Positions 1 through 13,021 of a DNA stretch of 64,000 nt are shown here, in pieces. Numbering within the stretch: the first letter of the stretch is position 1; each line of letters starts with the position of its first letter. Below the pieces are notes generated by a model that was not told the DNA's origin, did no database searches, and worked only from the letters and a program-made list of their open reading frames with translations. The stretch covers positions 16,519,095-16,583,094 of the forward strand of contig NC_063160.1 in the NCBI RefSeq assembly GCF_020921035.1. The letters run 5' to 3'. This stretch comes from Rhodamnia argentea. Its lineage: Eukaryota > Streptophyta > Magnoliopsida > Myrtales > Myrtaceae. The position numbers were made by a program, and so were the translations under genes.

Positions 1-780
1 TCCAGTACTTGCCAATTCTGCTTCCAGAAAGTCGACAAGCCAAGCAAAAAAATAAAAAAACACTGCTTAAGCTCAACTACTACAGGAGAAACAACGTCAG
101 AAAGTGTTAAAATGCTTCAAAATGATACGGTATTAACAGGTGTTTCATCAAGAATGGTAATCCTGAAAGAAAAAGATATCTGGAAGAATTACCAACTGAT
201 GGACAAATGGTTCATAGATAAGTATGGCTTAGTAGCACGAACATAGCAATCTTGATGTTGAAACTCCTGTTTAGTACGAAAACATGCCAAAAGAAGCTGC
301 CAAAGATAGCAAGATTGCTTCTGGTGTGTGAACACTACCGTATTGCTCGACATATACGATAGTGATAGGGCAATATAATTAACACAGTCACTTCGAGAAA
401 AAGAGAGGATAAGCTTCAAATGATGTTTGACAGATTAAAAAAAAAAAAAACATCAAACCAAAACCAAAGAGCACGAAGAATATGGTCTTTTTCTTCGTTC
501 CATGCATGCAAACTCGCACTACCATTGAGAAAATTGCACACGCCGAAGAAGCACCAAAAAAATGATGAATCAGACGGACAACTTTTTCTCTGTTCTTACT
601 TGGAAGATCCCAAGGATCATATTTGTAGATGTCAACTTGCTTGATGAGCTCAATGGGGAGCGACCTCTGCTGAATCTTCCTCTTGAGGTAGAACCCGACG
701 AGCTCTTCATCAGTGGGATGGAACCTGAACCCAGGCAACATCACGTCATCCACCTTCTCTGCATCACTCTTCTCCGCCAT
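1..780 (-). CDS. NAC-domain transcription factor (FEZ/NAC094-like), 5' part only
   Basis: Exon 1 runs 780 down to 600 and encodes the start of a NAC DNA-binding domain. The protein begins MAEKSDAEK and contains [20 protein letters not shown] (NAC subdomain A) and then [19 protein letters not shown] donor GTAAG follows at 599. The acceptor is at 19-18, and exon 2 starts with 17 bases (17 to 1) reading LASTG after a split Lys codon, which is the normal NAC continuation before GEKEW. The intron is therefore 582 bases and the gene runs out of the window to the left. NAC proteins are plant-specific nuclear transcription factors; the wording of subdomain A is closest to the FEZ/NAC094/JUB1 group, from memory. 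The start ATG is preceded by a CT/GA-rich leader. The remaining NAC subdomains and the activation region are not visible, so the exact subfamily is uncertain. Confidence 0.88.
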
Positions 781-940
781 CTCTCTCTCTCTAACACGAA
801 GAGAAACCTAATCTTGCAGCCTCCAAGAAACCAGAAACCCCAGAAGCTGCTTTGAGCTGAAACCAGCTGAACTCCGCCAAGTAACTATCGCTCGCGTGAA
901 AAGAACTCAAAAAACAACACCCTCCCAGAGCCCTTAAGAC

Positions 941-953
941 ATATTATACGCCT
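941..953 (-). promoter_or_regulatory. possible TATA region of the NAC gene
   Basis: On the minus strand the sequence reads GTATAATATG about 165 bases upstream of the NAC start codon. The leader between it and the ATG is pyrimidine/purine-biased. This is a position-based guess only. Confidence 0.25.
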
Positions 954-959
954 CTTGCT

Positions 960-3900
960 GGAAAAGGGCCTTTGCTTCCGGAGCTTGAGGCGATTCTTGA
1001 GGGGGAGACTTTCAGTGGGAGACTGTGCAGGAGCGAGGATATCGATGACTTGGTTGGAGGAGGAGCAGAGGCTTGAGCTTTAAGCTCTCTCAACACAGGT
1101 CAAGAAATATAGGACCCCCTTTGAACCCACCCGCACCATCTTTGGTGGCGTTTAAATCCAAATTAAGGATCTTGAGCGACTACAAAAATGGGAAGTGTCT
1201 GTTTATGGGAGTGTCAAGAAAAGGAAACAAGAATTCAGAAATCTGTTCATACTATTGCATTGTTCAAGCTTTTTTTTTTTTTTTTGGTTCTCTCTCTCTC
1301 TCTCAAATGGGGATTCATGCCAAGTTTATCTTCAAATCAGGGACTAGATGACAATGCATAATGCCAATGTAACAGTTTTCCATGCCCTAATAAACTATTC
1401 ATTCTTGAACATTTTCTTGTTTAGCTATGCACACTTGCAGGGTCTACTTCCAAGACTCGCTCTATATAGAGCCAAAGATGAATAAAATAATCAGACATTT
1501 GAGAGATTTCCATTAGAATAATCTTGAGAAAGGTTTGATTATTGGGTGTCCGCCTGATCCCAAATTTCTATTCCATTCTTCTTACACCTTCTATTCTTCA
1601 TCAGATTCTGCAAAAAATGCCAGATATGAACACGTGACCCGTCGCTGAATGTGGATTTTTTTTTTGGGATTTCTTAAACAATTCATTATTTCCCATCTAA
1701 ACAGAAAAGGTTAATAATTGATTATTGAGCTTGATTATCCCCAGTAGGGCCCACCTCATGTAATCAGAGAGTTTTGACCCTTTGAGAGGACACGCCCCCC
1801 ATGACCTCTTTTTCAGTATATAGCTACTAGGCTAGGTTTTCACTTGGACCCCCTCTCCCTAATCAAGTTGCCCTCTTGAGCCTTTGACTAACTTAGCCTC
1901 TTAATTAGACCATTACTCTAATTCGCTCCGGTGCGAAGCAATAGGTTCAATATGGGCATTGAAGCCTACCCCGACACTGAGTTCTTCTCTATCATGTGTA
2001 CTCGCTGTCTTGAAGAAATATCGAGATCGACATATTTCATCTGTCTCGAGTTTTCGTATCATTTTCCTCTATGTATATACATATACACGTTGTGAGGTTT
2101 AATCATTTTGTAAGTAAAATTCTCAGATCACGAAGCTAGAGCACTCTTGTTTCTCCAATTTGCCAAGACAGAAACAGTGTTAGGCAAACAATTCCGGTTA
2201 AAGCTGCTTAATGGGTGAAAAATGTAGGCCGTTCACCAAACCCTAGCTAGAAATAAAACGAGCGCTTAACTTCGTTGAACTACTTGCACATTTATTACTT
2301 CACCTGCAAACCCTAAATATATATATACACTTTTATATATCATCTATTTGTCACATAAATGCCTAATTATTACATACTTCACGTGAATAATGGGAGAAGG
2401 GTATAAACTGCCACATTGACTGCAAATGCATTTGAGACCAAAATCTGTCAGGGGCCTGCTAATCGACAATAAAAGCTGAAATCGCCTGTGCAATCAAACC
2501 TTAACAACTTGTATGAATTTTTTTTTTAGTTTGGCAATCAACATTTTTAGTCTTTTAGAAGATGAATGATTCCCTTTCAAATTCCTAGAATGCATTTGTG
2601 TGTCAATGAAAGTGTGTGTGTAATGGATTGGTCCAGTCTTTATGGCTTGATTAGACATCAGCAAAAGTTTTATGATTCAATTGCCTTTCTGGCATTAGCT
2701 TTAGGACAAGTTTACATTGTTGCATTTTTTAAAAGGTTTTAAACGACTCGAGTTCCCGGCCTCGATAAATTTTGGGAGTTGCTAGCACGCTCTAGGACAA
2801 AGGGATTATTACAAACATTAGTAGATCCAACGTGGCTCCTTTTGAGGCTTCGCACTTTTTCAAAGCAAGTTAGTGATGGGTATATTTTTCGTTTTTGGCT
2901 CATATAAGACTTAATTTACGTCATAAGAGCGGAACATGTCCCCCCAATGCATGCAATATTGAAAAGGGAATAATCAAACGGGGCAAGGGCGTTTGGAAAT
3001 CCTAAAATTTATCGTGAACGGGATTTAGAGTTTTAAAACTTTCAGAAAAATGCAAGTAAATCCTAAAGCTAATGAGAATGCTCTAATTTGATCCTAAAAC
3101 TTTCGGAGGTTTCTTAATCATGCCTTAAAACTTGTCCAATTGATTAAATCTAATTCTTTAGAAGATCGCATTTTTTGAAAGTTTTGAGACTCGCTTGTAC
3201 AATCGTGACAAGTCTTAAAATTTGATTGCATCTTTTGAAAGTTTTAAGATTTGATTGTACTTTCATTTCAACTTTTAAGCTTTGATTACACTTTTGGTGT
3301 GCAATCATATCCGTAAACTCCAGTTTAGTTTGTACGATTTGATCCTTTCACCAGTTGTGATCACATGCTCTCTCAAATGCTGACGCCGTCGATATGAGAG
3401 GGATGAAGCTCGTGTTGAAATAGCGTTGTTATGATGTTTAGGTTATTAGAATTGCTTCTATCTAATGGACTTAATAAAAACGGACCTTTTATGTCACTCC
3501 CCCTTTGTAAATTAAACTAACTTAATAACATTTTCGAAATGATATCATTTAAACTCATTTAACAAACGATAAAAAATACTCATCGCATGATAGTAAATAT
3601 TATAAGACATTCTCTGGGAGGCTTGATACGAGCCGTGCAACCATTGGACACTAGATTAGTCCGATCTAGTCTAGTTATAAGATGTCAATATATTTCTTTG
3701 TAAGTTTGCTAAACGATGTCTGCTATAGGGATAACAGATGATAAGCCATAATAAATAGTTCTTGAGTCAAAAATGGCCGACTAGGAATACCAAATTCAGT
3801 GAAATTCCCCAAGAAATGACCTTAGGGCAACCTTGTTTAACGCAACTTTTCTGTCTGTTTTCGCTTCACGTCGGACTCCGCAGCAACCATCCATGCGTGC

Positions 3901-5930
3901 AACCCAAGTTGGGAAATGAGTCAATAGCTTCAAATTGAAGCTTTGTGTCCTCTTTATGAGTGTAAGGTTGACCTCTTCCACAAAGCCATGTCCCCCAGAA
4001 TTTAGCAAATCCACAGGGTTTAATGCCAAACTCTCTTACGCACTCCCTGAGGGAAAAAAAAAAATCGATTCTGGGTCTGGAAAAAAATTGAAAAAAACTT
4101 TCGATTTCCACCCCAAATTAATTAGTGGAGCTTGAAATTCTGTGTACATTGTCTGGACTGGAACCCCAAGACCAAAGTTAAATAGTATCCCTGCTCTTAC
4201 TAAACCGCTACAATTGGCGACTCATGAAGATAAGCTAATTGCTTCGTTACACATTCATTAAGAAATAATAATCTTAGTGGGATTACTACTAAAATGAATG
4301 AGTTGGAAAAGATTTTCAAAAGATTATCGCTTATATTGCATAGAAAAATTAATTTCATCAAAACTTTAGATATAAATTGAAATATTTCTCAGCAAATTAT
4401 CTTAAACAATAGAAGCGGTCATATTTTGGAAAAAATCATCCAAATCATCTATTTTTCGTGAAACAAACAGAGCCTAAGTTGGCTAATGATCATGTGTACT
4501 TTCTCAAATGCTCAAACTTATTCTAAGCACAACAGCTTCAATTAACGCCTGGTCTTTTGATAATACCTGTTTAAACCATCAAGCCGAGATCACAAGTTTG
4601 CAAAAAAATATCAAATCTTACGTGAAACTTTAGGGTAAAATAATGCCGACCCGTCCAATAAACTAGTCGCGGGATCAGCTTAACGTCGATGTTCGACATT
4701 AATATTGGTGGTAAGACAATTGATTACCTCATAGATTTCCACATCACGCTTTCAATTTACTCAATCACTTCATGGAACACACGCACACACTGCGAGACCT
4801 GAGGTTAATCTCTTCGAAAGCAACCGCGTGTTTGGACTTGTTAGGGCTTTAATTGTCCCCATTATTAAAAACTCGCTTGCTTCCGCAATAAGTCACTAAT
4901 TCAAATTAGTATTCTAATTAACTAGGAAGAGCCGTTTTAAGCCAACGAAAGAGAGTTCCGTGTATCCATCTTAGAGGTGAATAATTAGTGTTATGAGTCA
5001 ATCGCAGTTGCCTTTCCATGTTGAACTTTTCACATACCAACAACAAATAGCTCGCGGCACTAATCTTAAGCTAAATTGCCTTCCCGCGACAACAAATGGA
5101 CCGACGATGCCCATTTCATGCCGCACCCCGTGTGGATTATCAAAAACTATGGTCAAAACCCTTATCTAATAGAGACCTTTCAATTTGATTATCAAGTTAT
5201 TGAGGGTGCACATTACAATACTTTTGCTTCATAAATAACTTCAAAGCATAAGTTGATTTTCGATCAAAGAAAGGCATTTGATAACAGGACAAAATTTCTA
5301 TGAAAAATTATTAATCCTAACCTAAAATGCATTTTATTTAAGAAAAGTTAAATGCAAATACTAACGGGTTTTCATATAAGTCGGAAGACTAATCCTACCA
5401 ATCACATTCACTAAAATAAATGCGCAATCAAGTGCACAAATAAAGTACATCAATACAAATCAAGGCTTCCCTAATATAGCCCTAAGGGCTTAGAGAATGT
5501 GTGATTAGAGTTCATGGGTGATTTGGGAGAAATTCGAGACAATTTGCCAAGAAGAGAAAAAATCATCAATTTGAAAAGATCGGGGTCAAAAAATCCAAAA
5601 TAGGTCTTGACTAGTTGATTGTTGTCATTTCCTATTTTTTGGAATTTTTTTGGAATTTTCAAAATTTTCAGATTTTTTAATGATTTTTAATGAATTTCTT
5701 TATTATTTTGATATTTTTAAGAGCTCATCAATTTTTTCTGAATTTTTTATTACTTTTGGAATTTTTTATTCTTTTTTTATAAAATTTTTTATTAAATAAA
5801 TTTTTTTATTAAAATTTTTAATTTTCCTTTTAAAAGAAAAAAATATTTTATGGTGATAAGTTTTTTTACTTCTCAAAAGTTCTGCAAAAATTACTTCTGA
5901 AGTAAAAAGTTGTTTTAGAAGTAGAAATTT
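960..5930. other. intergenic, no gene recognised
   Basis: No open frame here resembles a known protein; all are short and low in complexity. Visible structure: a poly-T run next to (TC)n at about 1270-1304, a block of repeated phrases of the type 'cctaaaactttcgga / cctaaaacttgtc' at 3000-3340 that looks like old repeat DNA, a MITE-like inverted repeat at about 4277-4474, a lone MITE-type end at about 5200-5230, and a very AT-rich stretch at 5640-5850. Confidence 0.5.
4277..4474. mobile_element. old Tourist-like MITE (approximate ends)
   Basis: The right part reads ATCATCCAAATCATC, then TTTTTCGTGAAAC, then GAGCC followed by TAA. The same order occurs at the right end of the elements at 42230-42455 and 29936-30156. 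The left part contains the matching inverted phrases (AAAAGATTTTCAAAAGATTATCGCTT against AAGCGGTCATATTTTGGAAAA, imperfect). The left terminus is eroded, so the start is approximate. Confidence 0.4.
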
Positions 5931-6447
5931 AAGGGTCTGTATGGTAACAATCCAGAAATATGTATGGTAAAAAATTATTCCAAAAGTGTTCCACGAACAC
6001 TTTTGAGAAATAAAAACACTTTTGGAGCAAAAATGAGAAACAACAAAAACTTATTTTTGGGTTTTGGAACACTTTCTAGAAACAACTTGAGGGCGAGCTT
6101 TTGTAAGCTACCATTGCTCACCATATTGGCGAAAAAGATAGATCCTTTCTTATTGGTGAAAAAAGTAAGTTTTTTTTTTCACTTCTCAATAGATCCTTTC
6201 TTTGGTGAAAAAAAATTTTTTTTTGTATTTGCAAAGCGTTTTTGTTCTAGAATTATGAATTCGGGAAAACACAAAAATGTTTATGTTCCAAATATGTTCC
6301 CAAGAACAGAAACGTTACCATACAGACCCTAAAGTTGTGAACCAAACGGATTTCTGTTTCAGAAGTTGAGTTATCAAACGGATTTGTATTCTAGAAGCAC
6401 TTCTAAAACAGAAATTCTGCTTTAGAAACGTTATCATGCACGCCATA
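5850..6447. repeat. older inverted-repeat element hosting a nested MITE
   Basis: Sequences outside the nested MITE at 5933-6329 are themselves roughly inverted. The left side has GTTTTAGAAGTAGAAATTT and the right side has CTTCTAAAACAGAAATTCTG, with outer ends resembling GTGATAAG and CGTTATCATGCACGCC. This suggests an older MITE of the 'CGTGCATGATAACG' type into which the younger element inserted. Confidence 0.4.
5933..6329. mobile_element. Tourist-like MITE (PIF/Harbinger type), complete
   Basis: The element begins GGGTCTGTATGGTAAC and ends with its perfect 16-base inverted copy GTTACCATACAGACCC. TAA lies directly outside both ends (5930-5932 and 6330-6332), the 3-base target duplication expected of PIF/Harbinger elements. 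At 397 bases with no transposase it is non-autonomous. A 122-residue open frame inside it is low complexity and not a gene. Confidence 0.85.
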
Positions 6448-7056
6448 AGCATGTTGGTGGGTCAAAAATTGTTTAATTCATATTGACCTATTTAACCCAT
6501 TTAATCATGTTTTCATGCAATACAAAACTATCAACCCACACCCAACCATTAGGCAATCAGCGATTGGTGGTCAGCGATCGGCGACTAACTAGTGATTGGC
6601 CATACCCCGCTTGCCTATGGCCTTTGTTGGGCAACCACGATAGTGGAATAAGGAAAAAGGAAAAGAAAGAAAAGAAAAGCATAAGATAAAATAATTAAAC
6701 AATTTTTATTTATTTAAAAAATTCGCAGCCTTGCCTAGTGTCGGCAAGGGTTGCCAGATTTCATAGGAGAAAAAATAAAATTAAAATAAAATAAATTAAA
6801 AATTGTAAAAAAATTAGAAGATTAAAAATTCAGAAAACTTGTTTATCACTTAAGATATATATATATATTGATTATCTAGATTATGTAAGATAGTTAGGTA
6901 ACCCATTTATAATCCATTTAAAACTCATTTAAAACTCATTAAGTTGTTAGTTAACCCATTTATGATCAACTTAAACTTATTTGTAAAATTAAATGCAACA
7001 CATTTATGATCTAAATTACTAAATATGAGTTAATATACTCAATTTGCCACCTCTTA
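6445..7056. mobile_element. hAT-like non-autonomous element, degraded
   Basis: The left end has GGTGGGTCAAAAATTG and the right end CAATTTGCCACCTCTTA. The interior is full of 'aacccatttatgat' phrases, also found in the better-preserved element at 23430-24462, which has the same architecture (TIR, 'acccgtttatgaccc' arms, GC-rich middle). A middle part with a 'gattggc/gcgatcggc' cluster separates the arms. No clear target duplication was found, so ends are approximate. Confidence 0.5.
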
Positions 7057-8537
7057 CAGCAAAAGATGTACTCACTTGATCACATGTTAGGGTTTTGTTC
7101 TTCTCATTTGAAAGAACATTGGACAAGAACGATTTCGTCTTGTGCTTTGCCTTCGTCCCCAGTGGGTGTTCACCCATCAAGGTGTGATCAAGATATGGAG
7201 CTATCTTAACTGGTTTACAATAGAGCTTTGCTAGATCAACGCACGACCTCATCCTGCTTCAGAATTGCAAACACAAGGGAGTACAACATCGTATGCTACG
7301 TACACGCGTCATGCACCTACAAACACACACCTATGTATACACACACGCGACAAGTGGGATGTATACAAACAGAAAATAGCTGCACCACCAAGTATCTGTC
7401 AGATTGATTGAGAAGTTTTATGATTCCTGGCCCCAATATAGAGACCTCAAAGCGAAGGGAAAAGGACTCGTATATGCTTACGAACGCCTTGAGATTTCTA
7501 ACTCTTGTCCACATGAAACTAATTTAAATATTTTTACTCCCCTCCAATTCTTTTATTTATTTATTTATCTTATAAAACTCAGTCGATATAGATGGACAGT
7601 CTTCTTTGGTTGGTTTGGACTGCTGGAGACTTAGATTAAGTGGAATTTACTTATCGCTTGATTGGACATGCCATCGTGATGTTATAATCTAACCAATGAT
7701 AATGTGATCACTAGTACTACATCACCTCCTTCAAACTTATATATTTTCTAACACGGCATTAACTGGGACCCCAAGAAGAAGAAATTAACGAAATGATGTT
7801 GAGATCTCCATGATAAGAGGTTCAGCTACCATTGGCAAATTTTAGCCCGAGATTTCCATGATACACGAGGATCGTGGTGACTAGATGTTTCCCTGACGGT
7901 AACTCCATTTTTAAATGGAGAAAAGCAATAATATATCTCATTGATGCTTTGCGTTTTTTGGGATATGAGTCGGAACCCGAATAAGCGACTCGAGTCGCGG
8001 GGATGTTTGAATTCGATTATGAGAAGAATTGAACTTGTACCGTATGCCCAACCATACTACGTCATTCTTTAGCCGGGTCAAAAAAAGATGATTCTATACC
8101 TCTAAACCATTTCATATTGAAGGCGACTTTTTTTTCCTTTCGCTAGGGCCGACAAAAGAAGATTGCACGAGTCTCGTTGTCTGACTTCTAGACCTGATTA
8201 TTTCAAAAGAGGAGGATAAAAAAAAAGATGCACATATCCACAGCTTTTGGTTATCTTCTTGCGTGTCTAACTGTAGTTCGGGGAAATTGCCCAGAACATA
8301 CGGTTATATCGAACAATTCCTACGTGCAAACAAAAACCAAAACGGTCGTCAGCGGAAGAGCGATGAAACCGCATCGAGACAGACAAACACAAGTATCTCA
8401 AGCAGTATGTTTACATGTTCCTACGTTCACACTCTCCGAACTCTTGGTTGTTGGGAGCACGTAGTAGAAATCAAACACTTTCATCTGGGAAGATCACGAA
8501 TAGGGAACCCAATCCGAGCTTGTCAACATATTCAGTG
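7057..8537. other. intergenic, nothing recognised
   Basis: Short open frames occur on both strands (for example 7019-7252 minus and 8263-8538 plus). None matches a protein family I know and none has a coding-like neighbour or splice context. No RNA gene or strong repeat was seen. Confidence 0.4.
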
Positions 8538-9230
8538 AGAAAAGTACCAAAAAAAAGTCTTATACCCATTGCATTTGTACTACTTTAGTCATAGATATTT
8601 CAATTAGATCAATTTAGTTTAAAACCTTTTTATATTTGTATTAATTCAGTCCATCCGACTAATTTTAGCGGAAAATTATTGATGTGGATGTCATCTGGCG
8701 TACGTGGCATGGCCGGCGGAAAGCCGGCGCTAACGTGAACGTTTTTGAATATTTTCTTTCCCTTTTCTGTTTGTCGGTGGCCAACGAGGGTAAGCCTAGC
8801 CGAGTTAAGCTTGGGCAAGGGCAACCTCCTATGAGATCCCCTCCCTAGATTTGGGAAGGTCATCCCAAGCCCATGCCAAGGTGGCCTCCTTGGGCATCAC
8901 TTGGGAGAGGTTTGGCCTCGCCGGCCCTCGCCCTTGCTTAGGCACGGCCTAGCAAGGCCGACCCTCACCTCACCGGCAAACAAAAAAGGAGGACAAAAAA
9001 AAAAAGAATAAATAAATAAATGCATTTGAAAAAAAAATATCCATGTTAGCGTTAGGCGTGCCACGTAAGATGGCTAGTACCGACATCAATAATTTGTGGC
9101 TAAGATTAGTCAAATAGGCTGAATTGATAACAATGCAAAAAGATTTAAGACTAAATTGGTCAAATTAAAAGATTTATGATTGATTGGTACCAATGGAATG
9201 AGCTTAAGATTTTTTTGATACTTTTTCTCT
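8538..9230. repeat. long-inverted-repeat element, copy A
   Basis: The left end reads AAAAGTACCAAAAAAAAGTC, and the right end, inverted, reads AAAAGTATCAAAAAAATC. Inside each end are modules of the type 'gaattgataacaatgcaaaaagatttaagac'. Next comes an inner pair around 'gtacgtggcatggccgg' and 'gcgtgccacgtaagatgg'. A GC-rich core (gcctcgccggccctcgcc) is flanked by pyrimidine and adenine tracts. The same order recurs at 19325, 47540, 50266 and, in partial form, elsewhere in this window. No protein is encoded. Probably a non-autonomous DNA transposon family; class not settled. Confidence 0.6.
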
Positions 9231-10427
9231 TATCTAGTTGGACTCATACTTACTCAAAAGCTTAAGCTAATGAGTTATGAGCTAATTATAATATATGAAC
9301 TTCTCGACTTCTCTAATACAACTTAGACATGCATTTTAACAACACTCATGATCACAGGGACATGCACACCCATCTTATTCGAACGAACATCTGATTCCAC
9401 ACTGCGGCGTGTGCATGTCTTGAACGTGATGAGTCTTATAAACTCGTCCTCAGTAACATCGAGGTACCGAAATGCTCGGAACACGGTTTCCTTTGACATG
9501 GACGAGCTGAATGCGGATGTTAACCTGAAGTTTCCACTTCCAGAAGATCATGTTCATACAGGAACACAGTCGCCGCCCACCAATTATTAATCAATCATGG
9601 ACTTCCGCGTCTCTGCCAGGACTTAGGTCGGTCAACTCACGGCCCGTGTACTGTACATGCGATTTCATTACCCAGGATCTACAATGGCGCGTCTACCCCT
9701 TTGGACTCAGGTTTTACGATCTTAATCATTCAGGTTTCAGACCCAGGAATAAGATCAAGATGGAATGCCTTTAATGATTCTGGTGGGGCTTTCTTGATAA
9801 CAGTTCAGAACAAATGCATGACATGGTATGGCATGGTGCAGACAAATCACGGACGTCTCCGATTTCTAATTTGCGATTCGTTCAAAAACAGACGGGTCAA
9901 TTTGCACTCACTAGTTTTCCTCTGCTAATATCACCACGGGTTTCTGTCCGCGCTTCGCTGTATCATTGAACCGTGAGTCGAGCTTCGTCAAAAGGACGAA
10001 GTCTAACAGATGCCTATCTACTATAGTTGGCATTGCCTTCCTGCAGTAATCTCCCTGTCTTCTCAAGAGCTTCTACCAAAACAAATGAAGCGCTTTGCCG
10101 CTCAAGTATGTATTGACCCAAATCATGTAAAAGAATCGATATCCAAAATGAATAGCGTAGAGGTCTCCACAAGAAAGCGAAATGGCGCAGGATAGAAAGA
10201 ACGAAAGAACTACCGAGCACTAGACTATACCCATGAAATTGCCTTCCTTTGCATATAAACCATGCTATGGGCACAACAGAAATTTTCTCGCAATGATCTT
10301 TCAGTCCAGATATGCATTTACCAGCAGACGATTCCCATCACGTGCCAGTACAAAACCTCTTCTCTGTCAAGACAAAGCGAGTATAAAACTAATAAATCTA
10401 CGACAAACGTGATGAAGGGTCATTTTG
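9231..10427. other. intergenic downstream of DEG8, no gene recognised
   Basis: This contains the DEG8 3' flank and about 1 kb of unique-looking, moderately GC-balanced DNA. Open frames on both strands at 9348-9590 look coding-like but I cannot name a homologue. No repeat ends were found. Confidence 0.4.
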
Positions 10428-12984
10428 TCACGAACTCTTTTCCTCCAAAGGTATAGGCAGCTCCAGATACTCGCTGGCTCTCTGAATCTTCAGCGTTACT
10501 TGATCACCTACATTGTAGTCATCCAACACTTTCTCCAACTCTGCTTTGCTTTTAACCTGGGGCAACAAGTTCTCCTCTTATTGCCAAACTATAAAGTTAA
10601 ACCTAATCATGATTCTGAAGGATTTCTCTGACAAAAACCAACAAAACAGGTCGTAGGACATCTTAATTTCGTCACATAAGGTTGTGAGAACTCCTGGACA
10701 ATTAATGCTCATGAATCTACATAGAGAGGAAAACAGGCTCACAGGTTTGCTGTCGACTGCTACAATGACGTCGCCAAGTACTATGTTACCAGCAAAGCCC
10801 CTAGTCGTGGGTAGTAACCCAGCTTTTGCAGCGACACTATTTCCAGGAACCTACAAGACCATTCATCAAGAAACATAACCAAATAAATTAACGTGAAAAC
10901 ATCAAGAAACTAGAGATGATATGAATTTTTGGAACTTTCCAGACGGTATCCCAGAATAACACCTTGAGTATGAGAGCTCCACTTCGAACATTCAGTTGAT
11001 TAGCAACTGGTTCGGGAGCAATATCTACATTTAGTCCAGCTCGGACAGCCTGAAATTACGGAAACAAATGCACCAAACTAGTTATTACCTTTGAAACTAC
11101 CTGGAGAAGGTCAATGAGAACTTTTCATGCTTTTAAGTCTGACGTTTTGGGCCATAACTTGAATCGCTTAAGGCTGTTAGTTTAGATTAACATATAAAAG
11201 AAATAGCGAGATATCAATAATGATGGAGTTTCGTGGCCCAAAAAGTATCTAAATTTGCTTGTTTTATGATCAATAAACCTTACTTTGCCAAACTTAATCA
11301 ACTGCGGCACAATCTTGAGGACAGTAGATGACGGAATGGCAAAACCTACACCTGCCGATGTCCCTGTGATACCAAAATGAGACCTAAGATCAACATGACA
11401 ATTGGGATAGATACATGATTAAGACTGTCAAGGTATCAATGCATAGCAATGGGCAAGCCAATAAAAAATGAGAAAATCTTTCAACATATTGATACGTCTG
11501 ACTGAAGGATAATTACCTGTCTGAGTAAATATAGCGGTATTAATCCCTATCAAATTTCCCTTAGCATCTAGAAGAGGACCTCCACTGTGAAAAACAGTAG
11601 GACCAGAATCAAGGAAAAGAGAGCAGACAAAATATGACATATATTTATCTATCACGTTTTAAACACAAGAATAGAGAATTGCTTTCATTAGCTTTTACAG
11701 TTCTAAAGAAGAGGGGAACTTAACAGTGGAAACAAGCTCGTAACCTTGGACAACGAAACTGCTATGAGTGAGGGCCTAGAGAGTAGGACCAAACTCACCT
11801 GTTCCCGGGATTAATGGCCGCATCTGTCTGGATTCCCCCACCAATTGTTACTCCAGTTTGACTAAATATGTCTCTGTTAAGTCCACTTATAACACCAACT
11901 GTAAGTGTGTGATCAAACCCAAACGGATTTCCTATTGCTAAACATTGCTGCCCCACTTTCAAAGAATTTGATTGCCCAACTGCGACTGGCTTCAATAGAT
12001 CTTTAGAGGCTTCTACCTATGAAGAAAATATAATAACTGGATGACTCGTATTCCAGTCCGACAAGACATGAAAATTTAACCTAATAAAGTAGACATGTGT
12101 GAAAGACCAGCTTGCTTCAGTGGATAAAATGGAAAGTCAACTTGGCATTGTCATTGTACTTGTATATGTGGTTGTCTGTGAGATAGAATTGGTGGTGTCT
12201 GATTAGAGGGAATGAAACTACATACTGTAAGACCCGAAACAATTTTGTTTGGACCAATTCTAATGACATGGTTTGTTTCAGCGTTTGTTCTTCGTCACCC
12301 TCCTAAAACATAAAACATTAAGAAGTCAGTGAAGCTATGCCAGATGACATACTACCAAAGCCCATCATTTGATCTTGTGACCTTTAATAACTCAAGTGCA
12401 ACTCTATATAGATTGGAAGAACAATAATCAAGCATGTTTAGTTGTCTCCTCAGATAGCATTCGTACATGGTGAATTGTTCTGATACCCTATATGATTGCA
12501 CAATCTACAAGGCTAGAAGCCATGTCAGTTTTGTTGGTTCACTAATCAATCCAAGAATGCCACACTCTGCATTCTGTTACACACGTCTATCCAACAAACC
12601 TTAAGTAAACATCAACCTTTTGATTTTCGTCATCTATTCACCAACTCACCTTCAAAACAGCAAGATCTTTAAGACGATCGGCACCAACCAGCTGGCCCTC
12701 AAAGTTCTTCTGGACCCTTTCAAAGGATCAGTTGAGAGAATATAATAACAATTCAAGATATGTCCCCGTCTGGAGATGGATTTAAATGCTGGAAATGATT
12801 TCACTTGCTAGTTTAAGCAAGAGGGACCAAAAACTCACCCTTCTGATGCTAGAATATTAACACGTGCTACAACTTGGCCAATTTTTGCATTTCTTGAAAG
12901 TGCACTGCCAATAACTGGCAACATTTGAAGGACTTGTTAATATAATGCCTAAAGAGCCTACACTGATAGAATCAGATGTTTTAC

Positions 12985-13021
<37 letters not shown>

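Noticed and set aside
5964-6332. 122-residue open frame
   Set aside because: It lies wholly inside a Tourist-like MITE and ends in its inverted repeat.
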